Positions 7,796 to 19,087 of a stretch of 32,139 nucleotides of DNA are shown here, piece by piece. The translations under genes were made by a program, and so were the position numbers. Source of the stretch: Nocardioides marinus (GTDB taxonomy: Bacteria > Pseudomonadota > Alphaproteobacteria > Rhodobacterales > Rhodobacteraceae); the NCBI GenBank assembly GCA_019801415.1, contig JAHVJD010000013.1, forward strand, positions 1 through 32,139, given 5' to 3'. Each line of letters starts with the position of its first letter. Position 1 is the stretch's first letter. The notes under the pieces are model-generated. The model ran no database searches, was not told the DNA's origin, and worked only from the letters and a program-made list of their open reading frames with translations.

Positions 7796-8260
7796 TCAGG
7801 GGATGCGGGCGCGGTCGATGAACTTGCGCAGCGCAAAGCGCGAGCGCACCGCGCGGATGCCGGAAATCCTGAGCAGCTTGGTCTGCAGGAAGGTCTCGAA
7901 TTCCTCCAGGCTTTCGACCACGATCTCCAGCAGGAAATCCTGCGCCCCGGTCATCAGCGTGCCGGTGATCACCTCGTCGAAGCGGCTGACTTTCTTCTGG
8001 AATTCGGCGATCTCGTCACCGTCCTGGCGCTCCAGCTCGACCGAGACAAAGGCGGTGATGCCAAAGCCCGCCGCCTTGCGGTCGATGCGCGCCATGTAGC
8101 CGGAAATCAGCCCGCTTTCCTCCAGCCGCTGCAGACGCCGCTTGCAAGGCGTCTGCGACAGGCCGACCCGCGCCGCCAACTGCACGAGAGACATCCGCCC
8201 GTCGTCGCGCAGGGCACGAAGTATCTCCCTGTCGACCTCATCCGTAGATATTTTCGCCAC
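7796..8260 (-). CDS. bkdR: Lrp/AsnC-family regulator, BkdR-like
   Basis: The 154-residue product has an AsnC-type helix-turn-helix at the N-terminus (DREILRALRDDGRMS, LAARVGLSQTPCKRRLQRLEESGLI) and the C-terminal RAM/AsnC ligand domain (VITGTLMTGAQDFLLEIVVESLEEFETFL). In Pseudomonas putida the Lrp homologue BkdR is divergent from bkdA1-bkdA2-bkdB-lpdV and activates it in response to branched-chain amino acids; the same arrangement is seen here. It starts with GTG at 8258-8260, preceded by AAAGG. A GTGA-TTT-TCAC dyad lies just upstream in the shared intergenic region. The name rests on similarity plus context. Confidence 0.88.
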   Translation of the reverse strand: MAKISTDEVDREILRALRDDGRMSLVQLAARVGLSQTPCKRRLQRLEESGLISGYMARIDRKAAGFGITAFVSVELERQDGDEIAEFQKKVSRFDEVITGTLMTGAQDFLLEIVVESLEEFETFLQTKLLRISGIRAVRSRFALRKFIDRARIP

Positions 8261-8277
8261 GGTTTTCGCCTTTCGTG

Positions 8278-8288
8278 GTGATTTTCAC
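8278..8288. promoter_or_regulatory. Dyad in the bkdR-bkdA1 divergent region (candidate Lrp-type site)
   Basis: GTGATTTTCAC is a perfect interrupted palindrome (GTGA-N3-TCAC) 18 bp upstream of bkdR and 135 bp upstream of bkdA1. It is placed to serve both autoregulation and operon control. The rest of the 162-bp gap is AT-rich around TAATCT (8343-8348). Confidence 0.4.
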
Positions 8289-8293
8289 TCTAA

Positions 8294-9658
<1,365 letters not shown>

Positions 9659-9659
9659 G

Positions 9660-10673
9660 ATGGCCAGCATGACCATGATCGAAGCCATCCGCGAGGCCCA
9701 TGACGTCGCCATGGCAGCGGACGACCGGGTTGTCGTCTTTGGCGAGGATGTCGGCTTTTTCGGCGGCGTGTTCCGCTGCACAGCGGGCTTGCAGGCGAAA
9801 TACGGCAAATCGCGCTGCTTTGACACGCCGATCAACGAATCCGGCATCGTCGGCACCGCCATCGGCATGGCCGCCTACGGGCTGAAGCCGGTGATCGAGA
9901 TCCAGTTCGCCGACTATGTCTATCCCGCCTATGACCAGATCGTGTCGGAGGCGGCGCGGTTGCGGCACCGCTCCAACGCCGATTTCACCTGCCCGATCGT
10001 GATCCGCATGCCCACCGGCGGCGGTATCTTCGGCGGCCAGACCCACAGCCAGAGCCCGGAGGCGCTGTTCACCCATGTCTCCGGCCTGAAGGTGGTGGTG
10101 CCCTCCAACCCGCGCGACGCCAAGGGGCTGCTGCTGGCCTCGATCGAGGATCCCGATCCGGTGATCTTCCTCGAGCCCAAGCGGCTCTATAACGGGCCGT
10201 TTGACGGCTACCACGACCGCCCCGTCACCAGCTGGAAGAAACACCCCAAGGGCGAGGTGCCGGAGGGCAACGAGATCGTGCCGCTGGGCAAGGCCAGCAT
10301 CACCCGCGAGGGGTCGGATGTGACGGTTCTGGCCTATGGCACCATGGTGTACGTGGCCGAAGCCGCCGCTGAGGCCACCGGCGTCGATGCCGAGGTGATC
10401 GACCTGCGCACGCTGCTGCCCTTGGATCTGGACACCATCACCGCCTCGGTCGAGAAGACCGGCCGCTGCGTGATCGTGCATGAGGCAACGCGCACCTCCG
10501 GTTTCGGGGCCGAGCTGATGTGCCTGGTGCAGGAAAGCTGTTTTTACCACCTCGAGGCGCCGATGATCCGGGTGACCGGCTGGGACACGCCCTATCCGCA
10601 CGCGCAGGAGTGGGAATATTTCCCCGGCCCGGCCCGCGTCGGCGAGGCCTTGAAAAAAGTGATGGAGGGCTGA
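9660..10673 (+). CDS. bkdA2: 2-oxoisovalerate dehydrogenase E1 component, beta subunit
   Basis: The beta subunit pairs with BkdA1 to form the alpha2-beta2 E1 enzyme. The 337-residue product shows the transketolase pyrimidine-domain features VVVFGEDVGFFGGVFRCT, DTPINESGIVGTAIGMA and EIQFADYVYPAYDQI, then RMPTGGGIFGGQTHSQSPE. The C-terminal domain has VIDLRTLLPLDLDTI and VHEATRTSGFGAEL. The start lies 1 bp after the bkdA1 stop, and the RBS is inside the end of bkdA1. The length is normal for the family. Confidence 0.95.
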   Translation: MASMTMIEAIREAHDVAMAADDRVVVFGEDVGFFGGVFRCTAGLQAKYGKSRCFDTPINESGIVGTAIGMAAYGLKPVIEIQFADYVYPAYDQIVSEAARLRHRSNADFTCPIVIRMPTGGGIFGGQTHSQSPEALFTHVSGLKVVVPSNPRDAKGLLLASIEDPDPVIFLEPKRLYNGPFDGYHDRPVTSWKKHPKGEVPEGNEIVPLGKASITREGSDVTVLAYGTMVYVAEAAAEATGVDAEVIDLRTLLPLDLDTITASVEKTGRCVIVHEATRTSGFGAELMCLVQESCFYHLEAPMIRVTGWDTPYPHAQEWEYFPGPARVGEALKKVMEG

Positions 10674-10677
10674 CACG

Positions 10678-11970
10678 ATGGGTGTTTTTGCCATGCGCCT
10701 CCCCGATGTGGGGGAAGGCATTGCCGAGGCCGAGCTGACCGAATGGCACGTGAAGCCCGGCGACATCGTCCAGGAGGATGACATCCTTGCGGCGGTGATG
10801 ACCGACAAGGCCGCGGTCGAGGTGCCCTCGGCCGTGGCGGGCAAGGTGCTGGAGCTGGGCGGCGAGATCGGCGAGATGATGGCGATCGGCTCGGTGCTGA
10901 TCCGCATCGAGGTCGATGGCGACGGCAACGAAAGCGCCGATGCCGCCGCGGCGGCGCAGGCCGCCAAACCTGCCGACCCGGAAGAAGCCGAGGCAACTCC
11001 GGAGCCGGAGGACAAACCCGCTGCCGCACCCGCAGCCCCGGCCCCGGTTGCCGCCCCTGCGGCCAAGAAGCCCGGCCACCGGTTGCCGCGCCCGGAAGGC
11101 GCCAAGCCGCTGGCGGCACCCTCGGTGCGGGCGCGGGCGCGCTCGGAAGGGGTGGATCTGCGCCACGTGCCGGGCACCGGCCCCGGCGGGCGCATCAGCC
11201 ACGAGGATCTCGACAACTGGATCGCCTCGGGCGGTATCCAGCAGGGCAGCGTCAAACGCGGCCGCAACACCGGCGTCGAGGAAATCCGCGTCATCGGCAT
11301 GCGCCGCAAGATCGCCGAGAAGATGGCGCTGTCGAAACGGCAGATCCCGCATATCACCATCGTCGAAGAGGTCGAAATGGGCGCGCTGGAAGACCTGCGC
11401 GCGGCGTTGAACAAGAAGCACGCGGGCGACCGCCCCAAGCTGACGCTGCTGCCCTTCCTGATGCGCGCAATCGTCGAGGCGGTGCGCGAGCAGCCCGGCC
11501 TGAACGCGCGTTTTGACGACGAGGCCGGGGTGATCCACCGCCACGGCGGCGTGCACATCGGCATTGCCACCCAGACGCCGCAGGGGCTGAACGTGCCGGT
11601 CGTACACCACGCCGAGGCGGGCAGCCTGTGGGACAACGCCGGTGAACTGGCCCGCCTGGCCGAGGCGGCGCGCGAAGGCTCCATCAAGCGCGAGGAGCTG
11701 TCGGGCGGCACCATCACCATCACCTCGCTCGGGGCGTTGGGGGCGATTGCCACCACCCCGATCATCAACCACCCGGAGGTGGCGATCGTCGGCGTCAACA
11801 AGATGCAGATCCGCCCCGTCTGGGACGGTCAGCAGTTCCAGCCGCGCAAGATGATGAACCTGTCCTGCTCCTTCGACCACCGTGTTGTCGATGGCTGGGA
11901 TGCGGCGGTGTTCGTGCAGAAACTGAAAACCCTGCTGGAATCTCCGGCAATGCTGTTTGTCGAGGGCTGA
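10678..11970 (+). CDS. bkdB: Branched-chain 2-oxoacid dehydrogenase E2 (lipoamide acyltransferase)
   Basis: E2 is the core of the complex and passes the acyl group to CoA. Domains in order: one lipoyl domain (residues ~3-80) with the lipoylated lysine in M-T-D-K44-A; an Ala/Pro-rich linker (~85-140); a peripheral E3/E1-binding domain (APSVRARARSEGVDL, GTGPGGRISHEDL); and the acyltransferase catalytic domain ending in SFDHRVVDGWDAA with the H-x3-D-G active site. At 430 residues with one lipoyl domain it matches bacterial BkdB. It starts 4 bp after bkdA2. Confidence 0.95.
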   Translation: MGVFAMRLPDVGEGIAEAELTEWHVKPGDIVQEDDILAAVMTDKAAVEVPSAVAGKVLELGGEIGEMMAIGSVLIRIEVDGDGNESADAAAAAQAAKPADPEEAEATPEPEDKPAAAPAAPAPVAAPAAKKPGHRLPRPEGAKPLAAPSVRARARSEGVDLRHVPGTGPGGRISHEDLDNWIASGGIQQGSVKRGRNTGVEEIRVIGMRRKIAEKMALSKRQIPHITIVEEVEMGALEDLRAALNKKHAGDRPKLTLLPFLMRAIVEAVREQPGLNARFDDEAGVIHRHGGVHIGIATQTPQGLNVPVVHHAEAGSLWDNAGELARLAEAAREGSIKREELSGGTITITSLGALGAIATTPIINHPEVAIVGVNKMQIRPVWDGQQFQPRKMMNLSCSFDHRVVDGWDAAVFVQKLKTLLESPAMLFVEG

Positions 11971-13329
11971 ATGACTGATCTGAAATGTAAACTGCTGATC
12001 ATCGGTGCCGGGCCCGGCGGCTATGTCTGCGCCATCCGCGCAGGCCAGCTGGGCATCGACACCATCGTGGTGGACGAGGCCGCCCCTGGCGGCACCTGCC
12101 TGAACGTGGGCTGCATCCCCTCCAAGGCGCTGATCCACGCGGCCGATGAATTCCACAAGATCGCCCATGCGGGCAGCGGCCCGCTCGGCATCACCGCAGG
12201 CGCGCCGCAGATCGATCTGGGCAAGACGATGGCGTGGAAAGACGGCATCGTGCAGCGGCTGACCGGCGGGGTTGCCGGGCTGATGCGCAAGGCCGGCGCC
12301 AAGCTGGTCGAGGGCCGCGCCCGCTTCCTGGATGGCAAGACGGTGCTGGTGCGCAACGGCGAGACCGAGACCCGCATCCGCGCCGAGCGCATCGTGATAG
12401 CCTCCGGCTCGGCCCCGGTGGAACTGCCCTTCCTGCCCTTTGGCGGCGACATCCTGTCCTCCACCGCGGCGCTGGCGCTGACGGAGGTGCCCAAAACCCT
12501 CGCCGTGGTCGGTGCCGGCTATATCGGGCTGGAACTGGGCACCGTCTTTGCCAAGCTAGGCACCAAGGTCACCATCGTCGAGGCCGAGGGCAGCATCCTG
12601 CCCGCCTATGACAAGGCGCTGACCCGCCCTGTGGCCAAGCGGCTGGAAGAGCTGGGCGTCACCGTGCTGACCGGCGCCAAGGCCAGCGGCCATGCGGACA
12701 GCGTGCTCGCCACCAGCGCGGGCGAGGTCGCGGCGGAGAAGGTACTGGTCACCGTCGGCCGTCGCCCCCGCACGGTCGGCATCGGCATCGATGAACTGGC
12801 GCTGACCCTGAACGGCCCGTTCGTTCGCATCGACAAGACCTGCCAGACCTCGATGCGCGGGATCTACGCCATCGGCGACGTGACCGGCGAGCCGATGCTG
12901 GCCCATCGCGCCATGGCGCAGGGCGAGATGGTTGCCGAACATGTCGCAGGCCACGCGGTCGAGTGGGACAAGCGCGCGATCCCCGCGGTCTGCTTCACCG
13001 ATCCCGAAATCGTCACCTGCGGTGCGCTGCCGGGCGAGGTCGAAGGCACCAAGGCAACCGACTTCCCCTTTGCCGCCAATGGCCGCGCCATGACCACCGA
13101 GCGCGAGGATGGCTTCATCCGCGTCGTCTGGCGCGAGGCGGATCACGCGGTGCTGGGTATTCAGGCGGTCGGTGCCGGGATTTCCGAGATGTCGGCGGCC
13201 TTCTCGCTGGCCATCGAAATGGGCGCCTGCCTTGAGGACATCGGATCCACCATCCACGCGCACCCGACCCAGTCCGAAGGTCTGCAGGAAGCCTGCCTGC
13301 GCGCCTTGGGTCACGCGCTGCATATCTGA
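11971..13329 (+). CDS. lpdV: Dihydrolipoyl dehydrogenase (E3) of the branched-chain complex
   Basis: E3 reoxidises the dihydrolipoyl group of BkdB using FAD and NAD+. The 452-residue product has the FAD-binding G12-A-G-P-G-G, the redox disulfide G-G-T-C43-L-N-V-G-C48-I-P-S-K and the NAD-binding VVGAGYIGLELGTVFAKLG. It also has YAIGDVTGEPMLAHRAMAQGE and the C-terminal HAHPTQSE with the catalytic His-Glu pair. The ATG directly abuts the bkdB stop. Position and order are those of LpdV in P. putida; separate E3 proteins for pyruvate and 2-oxoglutarate dehydrogenase are expected elsewhere. Confidence 0.93.
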   Translation: MTDLKCKLLIIGAGPGGYVCAIRAGQLGIDTIVVDEAAPGGTCLNVGCIPSKALIHAADEFHKIAHAGSGPLGITAGAPQIDLGKTMAWKDGIVQRLTGGVAGLMRKAGAKLVEGRARFLDGKTVLVRNGETETRIRAERIVIASGSAPVELPFLPFGGDILSSTAALALTEVPKTLAVVGAGYIGLELGTVFAKLGTKVTIVEAEGSILPAYDKALTRPVAKRLEELGVTVLTGAKASGHADSVLATSAGEVAAEKVLVTVGRRPRTVGIGIDELALTLNGPFVRIDKTCQTSMRGIYAIGDVTGEPMLAHRAMAQGEMVAEHVAGHAVEWDKRAIPAVCFTDPEIVTCGALPGEVEGTKATDFPFAANGRAMTTEREDGFIRVVWREADHAVLGIQAVGAGISEMSAAFSLAIEMGACLEDIGSTIHAHPTQSEGLQEACLRALGHALHI

Positions 13330-13359
13330 CGGGGGCCGCCGCCGCCCGTCCATGGAACG

Positions 13360-13394
13360 AGGCCGGGGCGCTGGACTGTGCCCCGGCCTTTCTT
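13360..13394 (+). terminator. Rho-independent terminator of the bkd operon
   Basis: AGGCCGGGGC (13360-13369) pairs with GCCCCGGCCT (13380-13389) over a 10-nt loop and is followed by TTCTT. It lies between convergent lpdV and the MFS gene. Confidence 0.75.
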
Positions 13395-13410
13395 GCTTGC
13401 ATAGACCCTG

Positions 13411-15132
13411 TTACTCGCCCGGAACCGCCTGCAGCTCCGGCTCATCGTGATGGTGATGCGCCTTCACTGGCCGCATGAACAGGTTCGCGAAGAAGGCCAC
13501 CACCAGCAGCGCCGCCATGCAGTACATGGTGGTGTTGTAGAGGCTCGGCGTCGGATCGACGGTGCCCGCGGGGGCGATCTCCATCAGCTTGGCGATTGTC
13601 ACGGTCTTGGCCGCCACCAGCTGGTCCAGCTGCGTCACCGGGGCGCCGAACTTCTCGGCAAAGGCGGCGGGATCGATCTTGGCGGCCAGGTCCTGCACCG
13701 CGCTGTTCACCGACATCTGCCGCAGCGAGGTGATCGCCAGCGGCCCCAATACGCCCGCGGTCGACCAGGCGGTCAGCAGACGGCCGTGGATGCCGCCCAC
13801 ATGCATGGTGCCGAACATATCCGCCAGATAGGCCGGGATGGTGGCAAAGCCGCCGCCATACATCGAGAAGATCAGCATCGTCGCCAGGTAGAAACCGCCG
13901 AGATACAGCAGCGAGGGGTTGGCCGCCGCCGCCGAGGCGAAATAGGGGATCGACAGGTACAGCGCCGTGCCCAGCACGAAGAAGCACATGTAGGTCGCCT
14001 TGCGCCCGATGTAGTCCGAGGTCGAGGCCCAGAAGAACCGCCCGACCATGTTGAAGACCGAAATCATCAGCACGTAGGTCGAGGCAAAGGCCGCGGTCGC
14101 CACCAGCGGCATGACCGAGCCGAAGATCTCGGACATCATGGTCTTGGCGACGCCGATCACACCGATGCCGGCGGTCACGTTGAAGCACAGCATCACCCAC
14201 AGCTGCCAGAACTGCGGCGTCTTCAGCGCCTGGTCGATATGTACGTTGTTCTGCGTCACCAGCCCCGAGGCCGCGGGCTTTGGCGCCCAGCCTTCAGGGA
14301 CCCAGTCCTTGGCCGGAACCCGGTACTGGAAGGCGGCCAGGATCATCACCACGAAATAGACGATGCCCAGCGTCATGAAGGTCTGCGCCGCACCGGTGCT
14401 GCCGGTGCCGACCACGTAAGCGCCTGCTTCGCCGCCGAAGGGGGCCGCCTGCGCGGCGCTGGCGATCACCACCTCGACCTTGCCTTGCGCGGTTTCGGCA
14501 AAGACCCGGCCGCCTTCGACCACGGTCTGCACCGCATCCTGCGCGCCCAGGTAGGTCGGCGCGGTGGAAAACAGGTCCAGCAGCCAGCCCTTGACCGGGG
14601 CCGCAATCATCGCGCCGCCGCCAAAACCCATGATCGCCATGCCGGTGGCCATGCCGCGGCGGTCCGGGAACCAGCGGATCAGTGTCGACACCGGCGAGAC
14701 ATAGCCAAGGCCCAGCCCGCAGCCGCCCAGCACCCCGTAGCCGAGATAGACCAGCCACAGCTGATGGCTGGAAATGCCGAAGGAGCCGACGATGAAGCCG
14801 CCGCCCCAGAGGATCGCCGCCACGACGCCGACCATGCGGGGGCCGACTTCCTCGAGCCACTTGCCCGCAAAGGCGGCCGCGAGGCCGAGGCAGACGATGG
14901 CGACCGAGAAGATCCAGACCACCGAGCCGAGGCTCCAGTCATCGGCGCTGGAGGCGACAACGCCCAGTTCGCGGGTCAGCGGCGGGTTGAACACCGACCA
15001 GGCGTAGACCGAGCCGATGCACAGGTGGATGGCGATGGAAGCCGGCGGCACGCGCCAGCGGTTGAAGCCGGGTTCGGCGATGATGTGGCGTTTGTGCAGA
15101 ATGCCCAGCCCGCCGGGTGATGGGTTGCTCAT
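13411..15132 (-). CDS. OFA-family MFS transporter (oxalate/formate antiporter-like)
   Basis: The 573-residue product is a polytopic inner-membrane carrier. N-terminal signatures are RWRVPPASIAIHLCIGSVYAWSVFNPPL, split by the first membrane helix, and GLGLGYVSPVSTLIRWFPDRRGMATG; this last resembles the conserved loop of OFA-type major facilitators such as OxlT and YhjX. A ~100-residue insertion (about 185-290) separates the two six-helix halves, and the C-terminus is polar with an HHHHDEPE tail. The substrate is probably a small carboxylate, but which one cannot be read. GGAGG precedes the ATG by 8 nt. Upstream on the same strand lie the histidine kinase and response regulator, which probably control it. 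Confidence 0.85.
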   Translation of the reverse strand: MSNPSPGGLGILHKRHIIAEPGFNRWRVPPASIAIHLCIGSVYAWSVFNPPLTRELGVVASSADDWSLGSVVWIFSVAIVCLGLAAAFAGKWLEEVGPRMVGVVAAILWGGGFIVGSFGISSHQLWLVYLGYGVLGGCGLGLGYVSPVSTLIRWFPDRRGMATGMAIMGFGGGAMIAAPVKGWLLDLFSTAPTYLGAQDAVQTVVEGGRVFAETAQGKVEVVIASAAQAAPFGGEAGAYVVGTGSTGAAQTFMTLGIVYFVVMILAAFQYRVPAKDWVPEGWAPKPAASGLVTQNNVHIDQALKTPQFWQLWVMLCFNVTAGIGVIGVAKTMMSEIFGSVMPLVATAAFASTYVLMISVFNMVGRFFWASTSDYIGRKATYMCFFVLGTALYLSIPYFASAAAANPSLLYLGGFYLATMLIFSMYGGGFATIPAYLADMFGTMHVGGIHGRLLTAWSTAGVLGPLAITSLRQMSVNSAVQDLAAKIDPAAFAEKFGAPVTQLDQLVAAKTVTIAKLMEIAPAGTVDPTPSLYNTTMYCMAALLVVAFFANLFMRPVKAHHHHDEPELQAVPGE

Positions 15133-15227
15133 GTCGTGTCCTCCCTAGTGCTTGCAGCCGCCGCTGCCGTGCCCCGCGCTCTCCCAAAGCGGCATTTCAG
15201 GGACGACATGCGACAGCGTGCTGACGC

Positions 15228-15349
15228 TTGACAAAGGCGGGGAAGGCTCCAACATGTCAATAAATAATTTAGTGATAACAATGGCTTATCGTGACAATCC
15301 GTCCAGCGGTTAGGCCGCCGAACAGCCCCGATCGGGACATTCTGTCCCG
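15228..15349 (-). promoter_or_regulatory. Dyad-rich intergenic region upstream of the MFS gene
   Basis: The 261-bp gap between the MFS start and the kinase stop holds three inverted repeats. They are TTGACA/TGTCAA (15228-15233, 15255-15260), GATAA-N7-TTATC (15274-15290) and CGGGACA-TTC-TGTCCCG (15333-15349). The last is a perfect 17-bp dyad without a following T-run on the minus strand, so an operator for the adjacent response regulator is more likely than a terminator. The segment 15255-15280 is very AT-rich and would suit a promoter. Confidence 0.45.
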
Positions 15350-15393
15350 CCGCGGATCAGCCGCCTCGCCGAATTTGCGTCAAAATGTCCGGA

Positions 15394-17349
15394 TCAGCCC
15401 TGTTCGGGCTCTGGCAGAAAAATTTCGAAGCGGCTGCCCTGTCCCGGCTCCGAGCGCACGGTGATCTGGCCGCCGGCCCGACTCAGCAATTGCTGGCTGA
15501 TCGACAGGCCCAGCCCGGTGCCGCGCGCCTGTTTGGTGGTGAAGAAGGGATCGAAGATCCGCCCCAGCACATCCTTGGGAATGCCGGTGCCGCTGTCCTC
15601 GACCGCCATCAGCACGCCGCCGCCTTCCGCGTCGCGGGCCTCCAGCCGCAGGGTGCCGCCGCCGGGCATCGCCTGCACCGCGTTGCGGATGAGGTTGACC
15701 AGGACCTGCTGCAGCTCGGTCCGCGACATCCGCACCTGCCGCTGGCTGGGCAGATCGGTTTCGACCTCGACCATTGCCTGTTCGATCTGGTGGCGGGTCA
15801 GCACCAGGCAGTCGGCCATGACCTTTGCCGGGGAGATCAGCGCCGAGGCACCGGAATATTCCTCGGGGCGGGCAAATTGCAGCAGTTTCGACACAATCAC
15901 CCCGATCCGGTAGACCTGATCGTCGATCAGCCGGAACTCCTCTTCGACCGGTTTGGCGTGTTCGCCCAGCGTCATCCGCGCAACGTCCAGATTGCCCTGG
16001 ATCACCGCCACCGGGTTGTTGATCTCATGCGCGACCGAGGCGGTGATTTCGCCCACCGCCGCCAGCTTTTCCGATATCACCAGCCGCTCGGTGGTCTGCT
16101 CCAGCCGCCGGTTGGCCTCGCGCAGGTCGCGCGTGCGCTCCTCCACCTTGGCTTCCAGGCTCTCTCCCCAGTGGCGCAGCTGGCGGTCGCGCTCCTGCAG
16201 CTGGTCCAGCAGATCATCCAGATGCGCCGCCACCTGGGCGATCTCGCCGCCATCGCGGGGTTGGGCATTGCGGGCGGTCAGATCACCCCGCTCCACCCGC
16301 GCGATGGTGCGGGTCATCGCCTCCAGCGGGCGGAAGATGCGGCCCGCCCAGCGCAGGAAGATCGGCACCGACAGCGCCGCGATCAGCAGGAAGGCGGCGG
16401 TCAGGCTCAGCACCAGCTCCTGCCGGGCCTGGCGGAAGGGGGTTTCCAGGAAGCCGACATAGAGCATGCCAACGCGCTCCCCCCGGCTGTCGAGGATCGG
16501 CTCATAGGCGGAGATGTACCAGTCGTTGACCACGAAGGCGCGGTCGAGCCAGATCTGCCCCTGCCCCAGCACCTGCGCGCGCACCGCGGCCGAGACCCGC
16601 GTGCCCAGCGCCCGGACGTTTTCGAACAGGCGCACATTGGTCGAGATCCGGACGTCCTCGAGGAACAGCGTGGCGGTGCCCTGGCTGCCCTCCGGAAGGC
16701 CCTGCTCGCGGTAGACCAGCGCGTTGATGGTGTCGATGAAGTCGAGGTTGCGGTTCAGCAGCTTGCCGCCCGCCAGCAGCCGCAGCTGCCCGTCCGGCAG
16801 GGTCACCGGCGCGGCGGAGTGGATCACCATGCCGCGGGTCTCTGCCGTGCGGTCCGTCGGCACCGCGGCCTCGGTCGGCACCAGCGGGATGGCGGCGCGG
16901 GCGGCAAGGCCCGGCGCCAGCGCGTCGAGCTGGGGGGCGGCAAAGATGTCCACCGCGCTGTGCCACTGCCCGTCCAAAGCGCGGCGCAGCACCGGCCAGT
17001 CCGCCGGATCAAAGCCCGCGCGGCCCTCGGGCCCGGCCAGGTACAGGAAATCCAGCCCCAGACGGAGCCGCTCCTGCTCCAGAAACTCCTGCGCCTGCCC
17101 GGAGGCCAGCGCCGTGCGGAAACGCACCGACTGGGCGACCGCGTCCAGCTGCTCGCCCGAAGTGTCGACCAGCCGGGCCAGATACTGGTCGGCGATGGTC
17201 AGATCGCCGGTGACCTTGCTGACCAGCAGCCCGTCGACCTTGTCCGACCATCGCCACATGGTGCCGCCCAGCAGCAAGGGCAGCAGCACCAGCATCGGCA
17301 GCAGCGCGATGACCAGCAGGCGCACCCGGACGGACCGCAGCATCTGCAT
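15394..17349 (-). CDS. Sensor histidine kinase (Cache-HAMP-HisKA-HATPase)
   Basis: The 651-residue membrane kinase is the sensor half of a two-component system. Order: membrane helix (~9-28), a long periplasmic Cache-like sensor (~30-310, including DWYISAYEPILDSRGERVGMLYVG split across its last strands), a second helix (~312-333), HAMP (~334-387) and a coiled coil (~385-428). HisKA follows with phospho-acceptor H441 in SVAHEINNPVAVI. The HATPase has N-box NLIRNAVQAM, G1 VEDSGTGIP, F-box DPFFTTK and G2 GTGLGLSI. The start is 4 bp after the response regulator stop, so the two are co-transcribed. A small-carboxylate signal is inferred from the transporter next door. Confidence 0.9.
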   Translation of the reverse strand: MQMLRSVRVRLLVIALLPMLVLLPLLLGGTMWRWSDKVDGLLVSKVTGDLTIADQYLARLVDTSGEQLDAVAQSVRFRTALASGQAQEFLEQERLRLGLDFLYLAGPEGRAGFDPADWPVLRRALDGQWHSAVDIFAAPQLDALAPGLAARAAIPLVPTEAAVPTDRTAETRGMVIHSAAPVTLPDGQLRLLAGGKLLNRNLDFIDTINALVYREQGLPEGSQGTATLFLEDVRISTNVRLFENVRALGTRVSAAVRAQVLGQGQIWLDRAFVVNDWYISAYEPILDSRGERVGMLYVGFLETPFRQARQELVLSLTAAFLLIAALSVPIFLRWAGRIFRPLEAMTRTIARVERGDLTARNAQPRDGGEIAQVAAHLDDLLDQLQERDRQLRHWGESLEAKVEERTRDLREANRRLEQTTERLVISEKLAAVGEITASVAHEINNPVAVIQGNLDVARMTLGEHAKPVEEEFRLIDDQVYRIGVIVSKLLQFARPEEYSGASALISPAKVMADCLVLTRHQIEQAMVEVETDLPSQRQVRMSRTELQQVLVNLIRNAVQAMPGGGTLRLEARDAEGGGVLMAVEDSGTGIPKDVLGRIFDPFFTTKQARGTGLGLSISQQLLSRAGGQITVRSEPGQGSRFEIFLPEPEQG

Positions 17350-17353
17350 GGGT

Positions 17354-18712
<1,359 letters not shown>

Positions 18713-18857
18713 GCCTGTCGTTCTTTGATGGGACGACCGGGCCACGTGCCCCGCCTGCTGCGCATATTTATGAGAAGCCGAACCGGTTTCGTAAAGGTCG
18801 CACGTCACGGGCGCCCCAATAGCGTGCCGCGCCCGGAACTGGTCGCATTCGTTCAGT

Positions 18858-18906
18858 CCCTGTTCATCGCCACCTGCTAAGGCGGGCGGAACCGGTCCGA
18901 ACAGGG
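18858..18906. promoter_or_regulatory. Inverted repeat between response regulator and acnB
   Basis: CCCTGTTC (18858-18865) and GAACAGGG (18899-18906) are exact inverted 8-mers in the 375-bp divergent gap, 146-194 bp upstream of the response regulator. GAACCGGT(T/C) occurs twice nearby (18780, 18889). CCGAACAG recurs at 15318-15325, upstream of the MFS gene. Confidence 0.35.
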
Positions 18907-18973
18907 CCGGACGTATCCAGCCTCTCCGCAGGTCGGCGGCCGACGCTGAGGCATCTTGCCACTGCAGGATGGC

Positions 18974-19000
18974 TTGCAACCCGGTCCACCATGGTATACA
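18974..19000 (+). promoter_or_regulatory. Candidate acnB promoter
   Basis: TTGCAA (18974-18979) and TATACA (18995-19000) are 15 bp apart, short of the usual 17, and lie 88 bp upstream of acnB. I see no better pair in the gap. Confidence 0.3.
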
Positions 19001-19087
19001 GCCGCATACAATCAGCTTCCCGGACCTGTCAGCCCGTCTGCGGTCCGGGGCTCAAGCTTCATCTAACGCTTACTCGCCGGGATAGCC

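Noticed and set aside
15133-15300. Sigma-54 (-24/-12) promoter for the MFS transporter
   Set aside because: The best candidates have either the wrong GG-GC spacing or only a partial TGGCAC with no TTGC element.
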